61,378 nucleotides of DNA from CAYNLK01 sp964398055 (GCA_964398055.1 CAYNLK010000037.1:1-61378), one strand, 5' to 3'; counted from the stretch's first letter, positions 1 through 8,522 are shown. Notes: generated from the letters alone by a model not told the origin. Made by a program: numbers and translations.

Positions 1-466
1 CTGTTTGAAAAATATTATCGTCCTGTTATTTTTCTGTTAGAATGAATCAGCCCTGGTGACAGGGATTTCAAACATCTGATTAGGCTTCTGGTTATTTCCG
101 CCTATTTTATTACTTGCCATAATGTATGAAAGGTGATATAATGAATAATATGTCAAGTTGCTAGGGATAACCCTACATATAGTAGTCAATTCTGCCATAT
201 ACCGCTACAATTAGTAGCAACAATAAAATATCTTGATTGAACTACCAAGCTAAGACAAACTCTATAGTTGTTTGACGGTTAACAACTGCCAGTTATTTGA
301 AGCAAATCACAGATTTAAGGCTCAAATATAAGTCAAAGCAGGCTGTTAACCGGGTAAACATAAAAGGTCAGGGCGGAGGTGGGGTCCACAGAATGGTTTA
401 TTTTGAGTATTAACCAAACGAAAAGGACGCTAGCAACCCACCTCCGCTATCTGGCTGAATCTCATT
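1..466. other. Gene-free left edge
   Basis: I see no convincing gene here. The stretch is AT-rich with many stops in all frames and probably carries the promoter and leader of the first surface gene. The 14-mer at 173-186 recurs exactly at 14513-14526, upstream of gatC. An inverted pair (gttgtt/aacaac) lies near 266-285. Confidence 0.5.
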
Positions 467-1201
467 ATGAATGGACTGAAGAAAGAACTGGCAGCCATTT
501 CAAGCCAACAGTGGACGATATTGATCTCCCTGCTTACGGTGGTCAATATGGTCATCCTGGGTGGCCTGGTTTGGCTGCTGGCCATTCATTCCCCCGGAGG
601 TTTTCAGCGGGTGTTGGCCCAGGCTCCGGCCACGCGGACCCCTTTTCCGACCTTCACCCCTACTGCTACGGGCTTGCCCCCTCCCACCCCGGTGAATACC
701 CGGGTCCCAACCTGGACCCCGACCATCACCCTAACCCCAGCGCCAACCGAAACACCTATCCCCGTTACCCCAACAGCGACCCCGATTCGGGCCACTTCGA
801 TACCCTTTCCGACCAATACGCCTACCCCGGAATTTGATTATATCGGCACTGTCCGACAATTGACTGCCTGCGAAAATGAAGGCAAACATCATATCTTTGC
901 CTATGTGCGTGACCAAGCCGGTAATGGTATCCCTGATATGAAATTGCGGGTATTTTGGTATGGCGGCAGCGGCGGGGAAGCTATCATTACCACCGGCACC
1001 AAAATGGAAGATCCTGGCCTCACCGATTTTGCTATGTTTAAAGGCAGCTACTATGTGGAAGTTCTGGATGGGGTAAGCCAGGTCGTGGGACCGATCAGTC
1101 CCGATATTCCGCATAATGAGCTATGCCCTGACAGTGGTAATGGGGTAGCTAACTCGCTCTTCCATTACTCTTTTGAAGTAGTCTTTACCAAAGTTCGTTA
1201 G
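467..1201 (+). CDS. Membrane-anchored PT-rich surface protein
   Basis: This is a 244-residue protein of unknown function. A hydrophobic segment at about residues 18-41 would act as an uncleaved signal anchor. A Pro/Thr-rich linker (about 52-125) follows, then a folded outer domain (about 128-244) containing 'VRDQAGNGIPDMKLRV', which resembles the repeat strand of carboxypeptidase-regulatory/Ig-like folds. Two cysteines (in TACEN and ELCPD) could form a disulfide. The stop lies only 10 bases before the next gene, which has the same architecture, so the two are probably co-transcribed. The ATG has no strong ribosome-binding site. The linker style is typical of Chloroflexota exported proteins; binding partner and role are not visible. 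Confidence 0.7.
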   Translation: MNGLKKELAAISSQQWTILISLLTVVNMVILGGLVWLLAIHSPGGFQRVLAQAPATRTPFPTFTPTATGLPPPTPVNTRVPTWTPTITLTPAPTETPIPVTPTATPIRATSIPFPTNTPTPEFDYIGTVRQLTACENEGKHHIFAYVRDQAGNGIPDMKLRVFWYGGSGGEAIITTGTKMEDPGLTDFAMFKGSYYVEVLDGVSQVVGPISPDIPHNELCPDSGNGVANSLFHYSFEVVFTKVR

Positions 1202-1211
1202 AGGGCGGGTA

Positions 1212-3161
1212 ATGCAAAAGTGGAAACCCTGGCAACTTCTTTTTTTGGGTTATCTATTATTACTCAACCTCATTGTTATTTGCGCTCTGGCTTCTTTTCT
1301 ACCTCGTTCTGATTTTCGGAGCTTGCTCCGTTCCCAGACCGTCGCCAATTTGCTGGCGGCTCAACGGACTGCTGTGTCCACCTTGGCCTACACTGTCACA
1401 CTCGCGCCAGCCGAGCCTAACCAATCACCAGCCACCCCATCTTTCGAATCAACACCAACGCCATCCACAAGTTCCACTCCCAGCCAAACGCCCATTCCGC
1501 CCATTAACATCCCGCCGGTCCCCCTCCCTACCCGAACAGAACTTATTGCCGGCCAGTCACCGCCACCTCAGCCCACCTTGGCACCCGCCACTTTCGACCC
1601 AATCCCACCGCTGTCACCCTCTGTAGTGGGGCCGATGATGACCCACACCCCTGAACTGGGATTGGTAGCCGACTTACCCTTACCAACGACTCTGCCCACA
1701 GTCACGCCGCAGGCACTGGCCGCTACCCAACTACAATCTCTCCCTACAGATATACCTACGCCGTCCCCTACCAATAGTCCCACACCCACGAATCCCCCAA
1801 CGGCTACGGCCACAGATACCCCAACCAACACCCCGCAACCTACGCCAACATCGACCAACACCCCTCGACCCACCTTAACACCGACCAACACCCCTCAACC
1901 TACCTCAACGCCAACCAACACCGCTCAACCTACCTTAACGCCAACCAACACCCCTACCGTCACACCTACTCCAGCTCCCACCCAGACTCCCACTTCCACC
2001 CCGCGACCGACTTTAGCCCCGACCAAAACGAATACGCCCGAGCCGACGATCACTTCGACCGGCACCGCAACAACTTCGCCCATCGCTACCTCTCGTCCCG
2101 TCCCGACGTTGACAGCAACCTCAACACCACCCCTTGTTGTGGCCAGTCTAAGGCCTGCCACGCCGGTAGCTGTAGCCGCCGGGCCAATTCATGATAGCGA
2201 TCTCAGCCCAGGTTCTCAACTGGCCCGTTTGGCTCAACCTGATCAATCTCCGGCCAGCCTTGCCGCTGAAGTCGATGCGGTTGCTCTCACCAACGCCAGT
2301 ATCGCCCTCAATTGGGCCGGGGTTGAAAATACCCAACAGTATCAAATTTATAGTGATATGGGCAGTGGTTACGGGGTGTTTATCTACAAAGCGGCCGCCA
2401 ACCAAGCGACCTTCATTGACGAAATGCTCCGGCCCGGTATGGCTTATAGTTATCGGATCACCCGTTTAGCCGCTCAAGAGGAGATTGTACTGGCCCAGGT
2501 GAATGCTGCCACCTTTAGCAGTGAGCGTGTGGTCAACCAGAGTCTAGCCTCAACCGGGAGCGTTGCACCCACGGTTGCCCCGACTGCCCTTCCACCTGAT
2601 ACCATTCTGCTGGGTCTGCTCAGCGACCACAACTTCACCGACAAATTCAATACTCTGACCATTGTGGGTGAAGTGCGCAATGACTCCAGCCTGAATGTGG
2701 GCCAAGCCAGTATTACCATAACCTTCTACGATGCCGGCGGCAATATCATTGGTACAACCAACGGCGAAACCATCCTCGAGGTGTTGTCTCCGCGCGAAAT
2801 CTCTCCTTTCATCATCACTCTGGCCAAACCGGCCGGCCTGGCCTCGTATAGCTTGCGGGCCGTAGCTCGACCGGTGGAACCTGAATTGAAGAGTCAGTTA
2901 GCCGTAGCGGAGCTGAAACGTTATGAGGATGAGGCCGGTTTCTTACGGATCAAAGGGGTGGTCAAAAATACCGGCAGCCTCGTCTCCAAACGAACCAAAG
3001 TGGCTGCCGTAATCTATGGCCGTGATGGTCGGGTCATCAATGTTGGTTTCACTTATGTTCATCCACCAACCCTGGCGCCGGGCCAGCAGGCCAGCTACGA
3101 TGTTTCCTTCACCTATTACCCACGCTATTATACCCAAACCGTAATACCCTTTGAAGAGTGA
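1212..3161 (+). CDS. Large PT-rich surface protein with FnIII-like and FxLYD-like domains
   Basis: The 649-residue product has an N-terminal membrane anchor (about 9-28) and a Pro/Thr/Ser-rich stalk (about 70-330). A fibronectin-III-like segment follows (about 350-440, with 'IALNWAGVENTQQYQIY'). Two C-terminal beta domains (about 480-560 and 575-645) resemble the FxLYD family ('GEVRNDSSLNVGQASITITF' and 'KGVVKNTGSLVSKRTKV'). The stalk is encoded partly by a 30-bp tandem repeat. It sits in a probable two-gene unit with the preceding protein and ends at a strong bidirectional terminator. I infer a cell-surface structural or adhesive role; no catalytic motif is visible. Confidence 0.75.
   Translation: MQKWKPWQLLFLGYLLLLNLIVICALASFLPRSDFRSLLRSQTVANLLAAQRTAVSTLAYTVTLAPAEPNQSPATPSFESTPTPSTSSTPSQTPIPPINIPPVPLPTRTELIAGQSPPPQPTLAPATFDPIPPLSPSVVGPMMTHTPELGLVADLPLPTTLPTVTPQALAATQLQSLPTDIPTPSPTNSPTPTNPPTATATDTPTNTPQPTPTSTNTPRPTLTPTNTPQPTSTPTNTAQPTLTPTNTPTVTPTPAPTQTPTSTPRPTLAPTKTNTPEPTITSTGTATTSPIATSRPVPTLTATSTPPLVVASLRPATPVAVAAGPIHDSDLSPGSQLARLAQPDQSPASLAAEVDAVALTNASIALNWAGVENTQQYQIYSDMGSGYGVFIYKAAANQATFIDEMLRPGMAYSYRITRLAAQEEIVLAQVNAATFSSERVVNQSLASTGSVAPTVAPTALPPDTILLGLLSDHNFTDKFNTLTIVGEVRNDSSLNVGQASITITFYDAGGNIIGTTNGETILEVLSPREISPFIITLAKPAGLASYSLRAVARPVEPELKSQLAVAELKRYEDEAGFLRIKGVVKNTGSLVSKRTKVAAVIYGRDGRVINVGFTYVHPPTLAPGQQASYDVSFTYYPRYYTQTVIPFEE
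1824..1960 (+). repeat. 30-bp tandem repeat in the PT stalk
   Basis: Units begin at 1824, 1854, 1884, 1914 and (partial) 1944. Each starts ACCAACACC and encodes ten residues of the type TNTPxPTxTP. The unit is a whole number of codons, so copy-number change would lengthen or shorten the stalk without breaking the frame. Confidence 0.8.
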
Positions 3162-3195
3162 TTTTTCTGGCTAGCGGGAACTAAATTTAAAAAGT

Positions 3196-3222
3196 AAAAC
3201 CCCACCAAGTGGTGGGGTTTTT
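3196..3222. terminator. Bidirectional terminator between convergent genes
   Basis: A 10-bp stem (aaaccccacc / ggtggggttt) with a four-base loop is flanked by A residues on the left and T residues on the right. It can stop transcription both from the surface gene and from the leftward pilin gene. Confidence 0.85.
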
Positions 3223-3270
3223 GATAATAATAATTTGGATAGCAGAATAAATAATTAAAATAATAAGTAT

Positions 3271-3417
3271 TTAGAGGTTACCAACGATGTTGCTGAATAC
3301 GTTACCAACAACCGGGCCAAGCAGGAGCAGAATGGCGATGACGACGATAGCAACCAGCACCAGAATCAAAGCGTATTCTACCAAACCTTGACCTTCTTCA
3401 CGGGGCAGGAATAACAT
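3271..3417 (-). CDS. flp: Flp/Fap-type class IVb pilin, 48 aa
   Basis: This short gene encodes a Flp-family pilin subunit. The product starts MLFLPREEGQGLVEYALIL and continues as a single hydrophobic helix ending in VFSNIVGNL. The charged leader (PREEGQG), then LVEYALI with the conserved Glu and Tyr of Flp pilins, is diagnostic. Processing by a TadV/FppA-like prepilin peptidase would be expected. A near-perfect AGGAGG site lies seven bases before the ATG. The gene is isolated: no tad assembly genes are in the window, so assembly would depend on a locus elsewhere. It is convergent with the surface gene and shares its terminator. Confidence 0.87.
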   Translation of the reverse strand: MLFLPREEGQGLVEYALILVLVAIVVIAILLLLGPVVGNVFSNIVGNL

Positions 3418-3622
3418 AGCAAGAACCTCCTTTCTCTAAAGAATATCAGTACTGTTACTGACTTGCTATCACAATACCGGACAATCAGGATTCTCTCAAT
3501 AGGATAACAGTACCAAACTCGCTGCCATCAAGTCGATTAGACATGAGAGGCACACTCACTTGAATTTTGGCCCGCTTTCAGTATACTAATCCTGAAATCA
3601 AGCGTATTCATAGCTAATTTTT

Positions 3623-4306
3623 ATGTCTAATTCAACGGTTCAACCAACGGGATACGACGATGTGGATGAGGCGCAACTACCGGTGCAAGTGACCCTGGCT
3701 CATTTGGCAACTACCCCGGCCTTGACAACCAGTCCCGGCGAGTGTCACGATACCGAATTGTTGGAGCAGGTTATAGCCGGCGACTCGGCGGCGCTGGAGC
3801 TACTTTATGACCGTTATGCCGCCGCGGTGCTGGGACTGGCTTTCAAGATGCTGGGCGACCGAACCCTGGCCGAAGAGGTAACCCAGGAGACTTTTTGGCG
3901 GGTCTGGCGCAGCGCCGAAACCTTCCAGAGCCGGCAAGGCAAATTCTCCAGTTGGCTATTTGGTATAACCCGCAATCTCTGTATCGACTCCTGGCGGCGA
4001 CGACAGGTTCGACCCCAGCCGGTCGCTGACCTGGCTGTTGAACCCGACTCGGGCCAGTTGCCCGACGCCGGTCTCGACGTGGCCGAGTCGGCCTGGACTG
4101 CCATCAAACACAATCAGGTCCGGGCCGCGCTGGAGGCGCTACCGCCGGTCCAACGTCATGTCATTGAGTTGGCTTATTTTTGGGGTATGACCCGGCAGGA
4201 AATTGCCGACCAGACCAACGTGCCCCTGGGGACGGTCCACACCCGCGCTCGACTGGCTCTCCAGAAACTCCGTGAGGCGCTCAAAGAGCAGGGCTTTGAG
4301 GATTGA
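3623..4306 (+). CDS. ECF RNA polymerase sigma factor, SigK-like
   Basis: This 227-residue sigma-70 family protein has the two ECF domains. Region 2 (about residues 50-125) includes 'RTLAEEVTQETFWRVWR' and 'SSWLFGITRNLCIDSWRRR'. Region 4 (about 165-222) has the helix-turn-helix 'MTRQEIADQTNVPLGTVHTR'. A poorly conserved ~45-residue N-terminal extension precedes region 2; a later start is possible because no clear ribosome-binding site marks the ATG. The next gene, three bases downstream, encodes an RskA-type membrane anti-sigma factor, so the pair forms a membrane-sensed switch. Fasciclin genes lie immediately beyond, the gene class controlled by SigK in mycobacteria. Confidence 0.92.
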   Translation: MSNSTVQPTGYDDVDEAQLPVQVTLAHLATTPALTTSPGECHDTELLEQVIAGDSAALELLYDRYAAAVLGLAFKMLGDRTLAEEVTQETFWRVWRSAETFQSRQGKFSSWLFGITRNLCIDSWRRRQVRPQPVADLAVEPDSGQLPDAGLDVAESAWTAIKHNQVRAALEALPPVQRHVIELAYFWGMTRQEIADQTNVPLGTVHTRARLALQKLREALKEQGFED

Positions 4307-4309
4307 ATT

Positions 4310-5428
4310 GTGATGAAGGAGCATAACGAAGCAATCTTACCATTTTATGCGCTTGGGGTGTTAACCGAGGCGGAAGAAGCCCGGGTCCAAGCGGCTATGG
4401 CGGCCAGCCCGGAAATCCAGTCAGAGCTGGACGCGTTGAGTTTTACCGTGGCTGCCCTGGCCTACCACCCTACCCCACTTACGCCTTCACCTCAACTAAA
4501 ACAGACCCTGTTTGCCCGGATCAACGGTGATTCGGTTGATCAATCTGGTACCCTCCATTCACACCAACCGGCCCGCCCGGCTGTGGCTCAACGGGGGAAG
4601 TTGTGGCAGCGGTTGTTCCGGCAACCGCTAGGGCCGGTTCTGGCCGGGTTGAGCGCGATCATCATCGTCTTGGTTGGGCTATGGGCCGGTTGGTTACAGT
4701 GGGAAGTGACTCGACTGCAAGGGGCGTTCATGGCGTTGCAGAACAATGCAGCGCCTTTACGGGCAGAGAACGCGACCCTGCAACAGGAGTTAGCCGGTCA
4801 TCAAGAGATGCTGACTACTCTTGATGATCAGGTTGCCGTGCTGCGCCAGGAAAATGACAAACTCAAGGCTCAATTGGCGTCTCAGAGCCAGCAACTGGCC
4901 GCCATTGGCGACCAGCTCTCGCAACTATCCGCAATGCAACAGTTGCTGGTGAGCTTTGCCCAGAATCTATCGACCCAGGAAGATAGCCTGACGGCTCTCA
5001 CAACTGAAATCGCTGCACTTCGCCATCAAAACGTGGTTTTGGCTCGCGAATTATTGGCCCAACGGACGGTGATGGCCCACGCCACTTCACCGGATGCCCA
5101 GGCAATGGCCCTCACCGGCACCGAAATGTTCCCCCAGGCCCACGGGCAGTTATTCGCCAATCCGGCCGGCGAGACCGCGGCCTTGATTGTGTATGGTTTG
5201 CCTCCTCTCCAACCCGGACTGGTTTACAAATTTTGGCTGGTGACTGGCGATCAACTGCAAGAAGCCGGCACTATTGAGGTCGATGCAGAGGGGTTAGGGA
5301 TGTTGGTGGTAACATCCAAAACCGCGATTGGGTCATATGATAGGATGGGGATATCGATTGAACCTGTCTCTGCCACAGATCAGCCGCCTGAGAATGATAT
5401 GATAATGATCGGTAACCTTTCTTCATAA
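4310..5428 (+). CDS. Membrane anti-sigma factor with RskA C-terminal domain
   Basis: The 372-residue product would hold the preceding sigma factor inactive at the membrane. The N-terminal sigma-binding domain (about 1-70) begins with 'ILPFYALGVLTEAEEARV', the form lacking the zinc HxxxCxxC motif. One membrane segment (about 103-127) is followed by a long coiled coil (about 128-245, 'LRQENDKLKAQLASQ'). An extracytoplasmic RskA-like domain (about 260-372) contains 'GLPPLQPGLVYKFWLV'. Translation starts at GTG 4310 or ATG 4313, right after the sigma stop, consistent with coupled synthesis. Release by regulated proteolysis is expected from the family; the signal is unknown. A terminator follows. 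Confidence 0.9.
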   Translation: MMKEHNEAILPFYALGVLTEAEEARVQAAMAASPEIQSELDALSFTVAALAYHPTPLTPSPQLKQTLFARINGDSVDQSGTLHSHQPARPAVAQRGKLWQRLFRQPLGPVLAGLSAIIIVLVGLWAGWLQWEVTRLQGAFMALQNNAAPLRAENATLQQELAGHQEMLTTLDDQVAVLRQENDKLKAQLASQSQQLAAIGDQLSQLSAMQQLLVSFAQNLSTQEDSLTALTTEIAALRHQNVVLARELLAQRTVMAHATSPDAQAMALTGTEMFPQAHGQLFANPAGETAALIVYGLPPLQPGLVYKFWLVTGDQLQEAGTIEVDAEGLGMLVVTSKTAIGSYDRMGISIEPVSATDQPPENDMIMIGNLSS

Positions 5429-5447
5429 ATTAAGCCTAGTTGGCTCC

Positions 5448-5490
5448 AGGGCCTTCTACCGGTTTTGAACCGGCGGAAGGCCCTTTTTAT
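5448..5490 (+). terminator. Rho-independent terminator of the sigma/anti-sigma operon
   Basis: A long GC-rich hairpin (agggccttc...gaaggccct with an inner ccggtt/aaccgg stem) is followed by TTTTTAT. Confidence 0.9.
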
Positions 5491-5634
5491 TTTAAAGAGG
5501 TCCCCTTTTGACAAATATGGAAAAAATCATTGCAAAATATGGATTTTTAGAAATGCAAAATGGCTGGAACTGCGTATTAATAAGTGTAAAAGGTTAAAAA
5601 CTATACAAAATTTAGACAAAATAAAAATAAAATC

Positions 5635-5663
5635 TTGACAAAATAATCGAGGTGTGTTATAAT
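5635..5663 (+). promoter_or_regulatory. Consensus sigma-70 promoter of the first fasciclin gene
   Basis: TTGACA (5635-5640) and TATAAT (5658-5663) are separated by 17 bases. Both hexamers are perfect. The predicted start near 5670 leaves a leader of about 235 bases before the fasciclin ATG, containing a 13-codon reading frame. Confidence 0.85.
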
Positions 5664-5729
5664 CTGGATTAATCAAACAGTCAAGTTAAAACAGAAGAGG
5701 TTACGCTTTGACCGCAAAAGGAGGTGCAG

Positions 5730-5771
5730 ATGCCGGAAGCTACTATTAAGCTCACGGGTATAGATAAATAG
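5730..5771 (+). CDS. Possible 13-residue leader peptide
   Basis: An ATG is preceded by a strong AAAAGGAGGTG site and opens a 13-codon frame (MPEATIKLTGIDK) ending in TAG, inside the fasciclin mRNA leader. The ribosome-binding site is better than that of many real genes here. It may be a translated leader or an accidental frame; the sequence does not resemble known attenuator peptides. A small hairpin (gttgac/gtcaac, about 5813-5830) lies between it and the fasciclin start. Confidence 0.4.
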   Translation: MPEATIKLTGIDK

Positions 5772-5904
5772 CAAACATTTACCTGTCCTGGTTAAGCAAA
5801 AAAGTATGGTAAGGTTGACACTAAAAGTCAACCAAAAAAGTCAAGATGTCTCATCAAAAATTCAGAAAAACAATAAGGTAACAATCCCTAAAGGAGATCA
5901 AACA

Positions 5905-7524
5905 ATGTTCAATCAACCTGTCAAAGTAATTTCAATCATCATGCTGGTGGCCCTGCTAGTCACCGGCGTCACCTCGGCCTTTGCGGCGCCGGTTCGCCAG
6001 GCTGAAAACACCATCGTCGACATCGCCGTCAATGACGGCCGCTTCACCACCCTGGTAACGGCTCTGCAAGCGGCCAACCTGGTCGATACCCTGAAAGGCG
6101 CAGGCCCCTTTACCGTCTTCGCCCCCACTGATGACGCTTTCAATGCTTTACCGGCTGGTACTGTAGAGGGCTTACTGGCTGACATTCCGGCGCTGACCGA
6201 CGTACTGACCTATCACGTGGTGCCGGGCAAAGTGATGGCGGCCGACGTGGTCAACCTTAGTTCAGCCGACACAGTTCAGGGCGAAGCGATCAGCATCAGT
6301 GTCCAGGATGGCAAAGTGATGGTCAATAATGCCCAGGTCATCATCACCGACATCGAGGCTTCCAACGGCGTCATCCACGTTATTGACGCGGTCATCCTGC
6401 CCCCCAGCATGAGCGCTCCGGCCGAAGGTGAAATGATGGCTCCTGAGTCGGCGATGTGCAGCCAGAATTACGTGGTTCAAGCTGATGATTGGCTGAGCAA
6501 GATTGCCGACAAGTTCTTTGGTGATGTGCTGGCTTACGACCGGATTTTTGAGGCTACCAACGCCGCAGCCGCGGCCGGCGGCGCCTACGCTCGGCTTGCC
6601 GATCCCAACATCATTGAAATTGGCCAGACCTTGTGCATCCCCGGCGCAGCTGGCGAAGCAATGATGGCATCCGGCAATACGATTGTCGATATTGCTGTAA
6701 ACGATGGCCGCTTTACCACCCTGGTGACCGCCCTGCAGGCGGCCAACCTGGTCGATACGCTCAAAGGTGAAGGCCCCTTCACCGTCTTTGCTCCCACCGA
6801 TGAGGCTTTTGCCGCTCTGCCCGCTGGCGCTTTGGAAGGCCTGCTGGCCGATATTCCGGCCCTGACCGACGTGCTTCTCTACCACGTCGTCCCCGGAAAG
6901 GTAATGGCGGCTGATGTTGTCAACCTCCAGTCGGCTAACACCGTGCTGGGCCAGCCGGTTAGCATCAGCGTTGACGGTGCGACCGTGAAAGTCAATCAGG
7001 CCAACGTCATCATCACCGACATCGAAGCCTCCAACGGCGTCATCCACGTCATCGATGCGGTCATTCTGCCGCCCAGTATGAGCGCGGCGTCCGAGGAAGA
7101 GGCAATGATGGCAGCAACTCCTGACATCGTTGACATTGCCGTGAATGACGGCCGCTTCACCACCCTGGTGACCGCCCTGCAGGCGGCCAACCTGGTCGAT
7201 ACGCTCAAAGGTGAAGGCCCCTTCACCGTCTTTGCTCCCACCGATGAGGCTTTTGCCGCTCTGCCCGCTGGCGCTTTGGAAGGCCTGCTGGCCGATATTC
7301 CGGCCCTGACCGACGTGCTTCTCTACCACGTCGTCCCCGGAAAGGTAATGGCGGCTGATGTTGTCAACCTCCAGTCGGCTAACACCGTGCTGGGCCAGCC
7401 GGTTAGCATCAGCGTTGACGGTGCGACCGTGAAAGTCAATCAGGCCAACGTCATCATCACCGACATCGAAGCCTCCAACGGCGTCATCCACGTCATCGAT
7501 GCGGTTCTCATTCCGGCTCAGTAA
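5905..7524 (+). CDS. Secreted protein with three fasciclin domains and one LysM domain
   Basis: The 539-residue exported protein has a signal peptide ending near SAFAAP (about 1-27). Fasciclin (FAS1) domains lie at about 31-165, 257-385 and 405-539. A LysM-type domain (about 184-245, 'NYVVQADDWLSKIADKFFGD' and 'IGQTLCIP') sits between the first and second. Each FAS1 domain shows the H1 motif 'FTVFAPTDxAF' and H2 'YHVVPGKVMAADVV'. LysM binds peptidoglycan or related sugars, so the protein may be held on the wall while FAS1 domains mediate adhesion. The ATG at 5905 follows AAGGAGA and begins a proper signal peptide, so I prefer it to the in-frame ATG at 5806. FAS1 copies two and three are identical over 346 bp. 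Confidence 0.93.
   Translation: MFNQPVKVISIIMLVALLVTGVTSAFAAPVRQAENTIVDIAVNDGRFTTLVTALQAANLVDTLKGAGPFTVFAPTDDAFNALPAGTVEGLLADIPALTDVLTYHVVPGKVMAADVVNLSSADTVQGEAISISVQDGKVMVNNAQVIITDIEASNGVIHVIDAVILPPSMSAPAEGEMMAPESAMCSQNYVVQADDWLSKIADKFFGDVLAYDRIFEATNAAAAAGGAYARLADPNIIEIGQTLCIPGAAGEAMMASGNTIVDIAVNDGRFTTLVTALQAANLVDTLKGEGPFTVFAPTDEAFAALPAGALEGLLADIPALTDVLLYHVVPGKVMAADVVNLQSANTVLGQPVSISVDGATVKVNQANVIITDIEASNGVIHVIDAVILPPSMSAASEEEAMMAATPDIVDIAVNDGRFTTLVTALQAANLVDTLKGEGPFTVFAPTDEAFAALPAGALEGLLADIPALTDVLLYHVVPGKVMAADVVNLQSANTVLGQPVSISVDGATVKVNQANVIITDIEASNGVIHVIDAVLIPAQ
6716..7505 (+). repeat. Perfect 346-bp direct repeat (6716-7061 and 7160-7505)
   Basis: The blocks encoding FAS1 domains two and three are identical base for base over 346 bp, at an exact spacing of 444 bp (148 codons). 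Single mismatches bound the block on each side. This indicates a very recent in-frame duplication or gene conversion. Confidence 0.95.
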
Positions 7525-7635
7525 CATACCATGATCCACAGATAGTGCTGTCTGGGTAGTCACTCGCTTATCAAACCGGCTGCCCAGGCAGCGCCTGAAC
7601 AACCAATATAAGCTCAAACAACTAAGGAGAGAAAA

Positions 7636-8268
7636 GTGTTCAAGAAATTGCTTCCGATTATTACAGTAGTAGCCCTGCTGGTCACCGGTGTTGCTACAGC
7701 CTTTGCAGCGCCGGCCCGTCAAGCCGACCAGACTATCGTTGATATCGCTGTGAATGACGGCCGCTTCACCACCCTGGTGACGGCCCTGCAAGCGGCCAAC
7801 CTGGTTGAAACCCTGAGCGGTGAAGGTCCCTTCACCGTCTTTGCTCCAACTGATGATGCTTTCAACGCTCTGCCTGACGGCGCCCTGGATGCACTGGTAG
7901 CTAACATTCCGGCTCTAACCGATGTGTTGCTCTATCACGTAGTGCCGGGCAAAGTGATGGCCGCCGACGTAGTCAATCTCAATTCGGCCAATACGGTCCT
8001 CGGTAAGCCGGTCACCATCAGCGTTGAGGGCAGCACCGTTAAAGTGAACAATGCCCAGGTTATCATCACCGACATCGAAGCCTCCAACGGGGTGATTCAC
8101 GTGATCGATGCGGTCCTTATCCCCCCGGCGGACGCGCCTGCGGCGCTGCCGGTGTCGGGCGGTGAAATCTCCACCGGCGTGGTCAATATGATCGCTTTCC
8201 TGGCGTTGGGTTTGGTCTTGGTCACGCTCGGCTTTGGGCTGCGACTTGCGATGGTCCGCAATCGTTGA
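7636..8268 (+). CDS. Single-domain fasciclin protein with LPxTG-like C-terminal anchor
   Basis: This 210-residue protein starts at GTG with AAGGAGA seven bases upstream. It has a signal peptide (about 1-26), one FAS1 domain (about 32-165, very similar to those of the preceding gene) and a C-terminal anchor. The tail reads LPVSGG (about 171-176), then a short spacer, a hydrophobic helix (about 184-203) and a basic end (RNR). That layout is the sortase sorting signal, with serine in place of the usual Thr. No sortase gene is in the window, so covalent anchoring is inference; simple membrane anchoring is the alternative. It is probably co-regulated with the upstream fasciclin gene 111 bp away. 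Confidence 0.9.
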   Translation: MFKKLLPIITVVALLVTGVATAFAAPARQADQTIVDIAVNDGRFTTLVTALQAANLVETLSGEGPFTVFAPTDDAFNALPDGALDALVANIPALTDVLLYHVVPGKVMAADVVNLNSANTVLGKPVTISVEGSTVKVNNAQVIITDIEASNGVIHVIDAVLIPPADAPAALPVSGGEISTGVVNMIAFLALGLVLVTLGFGLRLAMVRNR

Positions 8269-8344
8269 GTGCTCATAAACTTCGACCGGCTCGAACGACA
8301 CTCATCCCTTAGATGTGGTAGTGAAACTTCGGGTCGCTAGACAG

Positions 8345-8440
8345 AGACTTCGGAAGTCTTTGGGGCAATTTTGCCGGTCTAAAATGTTTGAGATCAAAGC
8401 CATTTTGCCACAAAGTCGCATCTGAAGACTTCTGAAGTCT
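8345..8440. repeat. Two copies of an AGACTTC-N-GAAGTCT palindrome
   Basis: The 15-base palindrome occurs at 8345-8359 (centre G) and 8426-8440 (centre T), 81 bp apart, in the gap between two surface genes. Each can form a 7-bp cruciform-like stem. No poly-T follows, so they are not typical terminators. They could be operator sites or pieces of a dispersed repeat. Confidence 0.75.
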
Positions 8441-8522
8441 CACCGTGAGCCAAAATTGTCATCTACTCAACCCGTATATTTGGGTAGATTTGACCCCGCA
8501 AATGTTTGTAGAAGGAAAGGGT

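Noticed and set aside
379..837. 152-residue rightward frame rich in Pro, Tyr, His and Asp
   Set aside because: It is the out-of-frame shadow of the PT-rich gene at 467-1201; composition is that of a shifted linker.
1824..1960. CRISPR array
   Set aside because: Contiguous 30-bp in-frame coding repeats without spacers.
6262..7791. 509-residue leftward frame across the fasciclin repeats
   Set aside because: Antisense to the fasciclin gene and repetitive only because the sense gene is; it also runs through a gene boundary.
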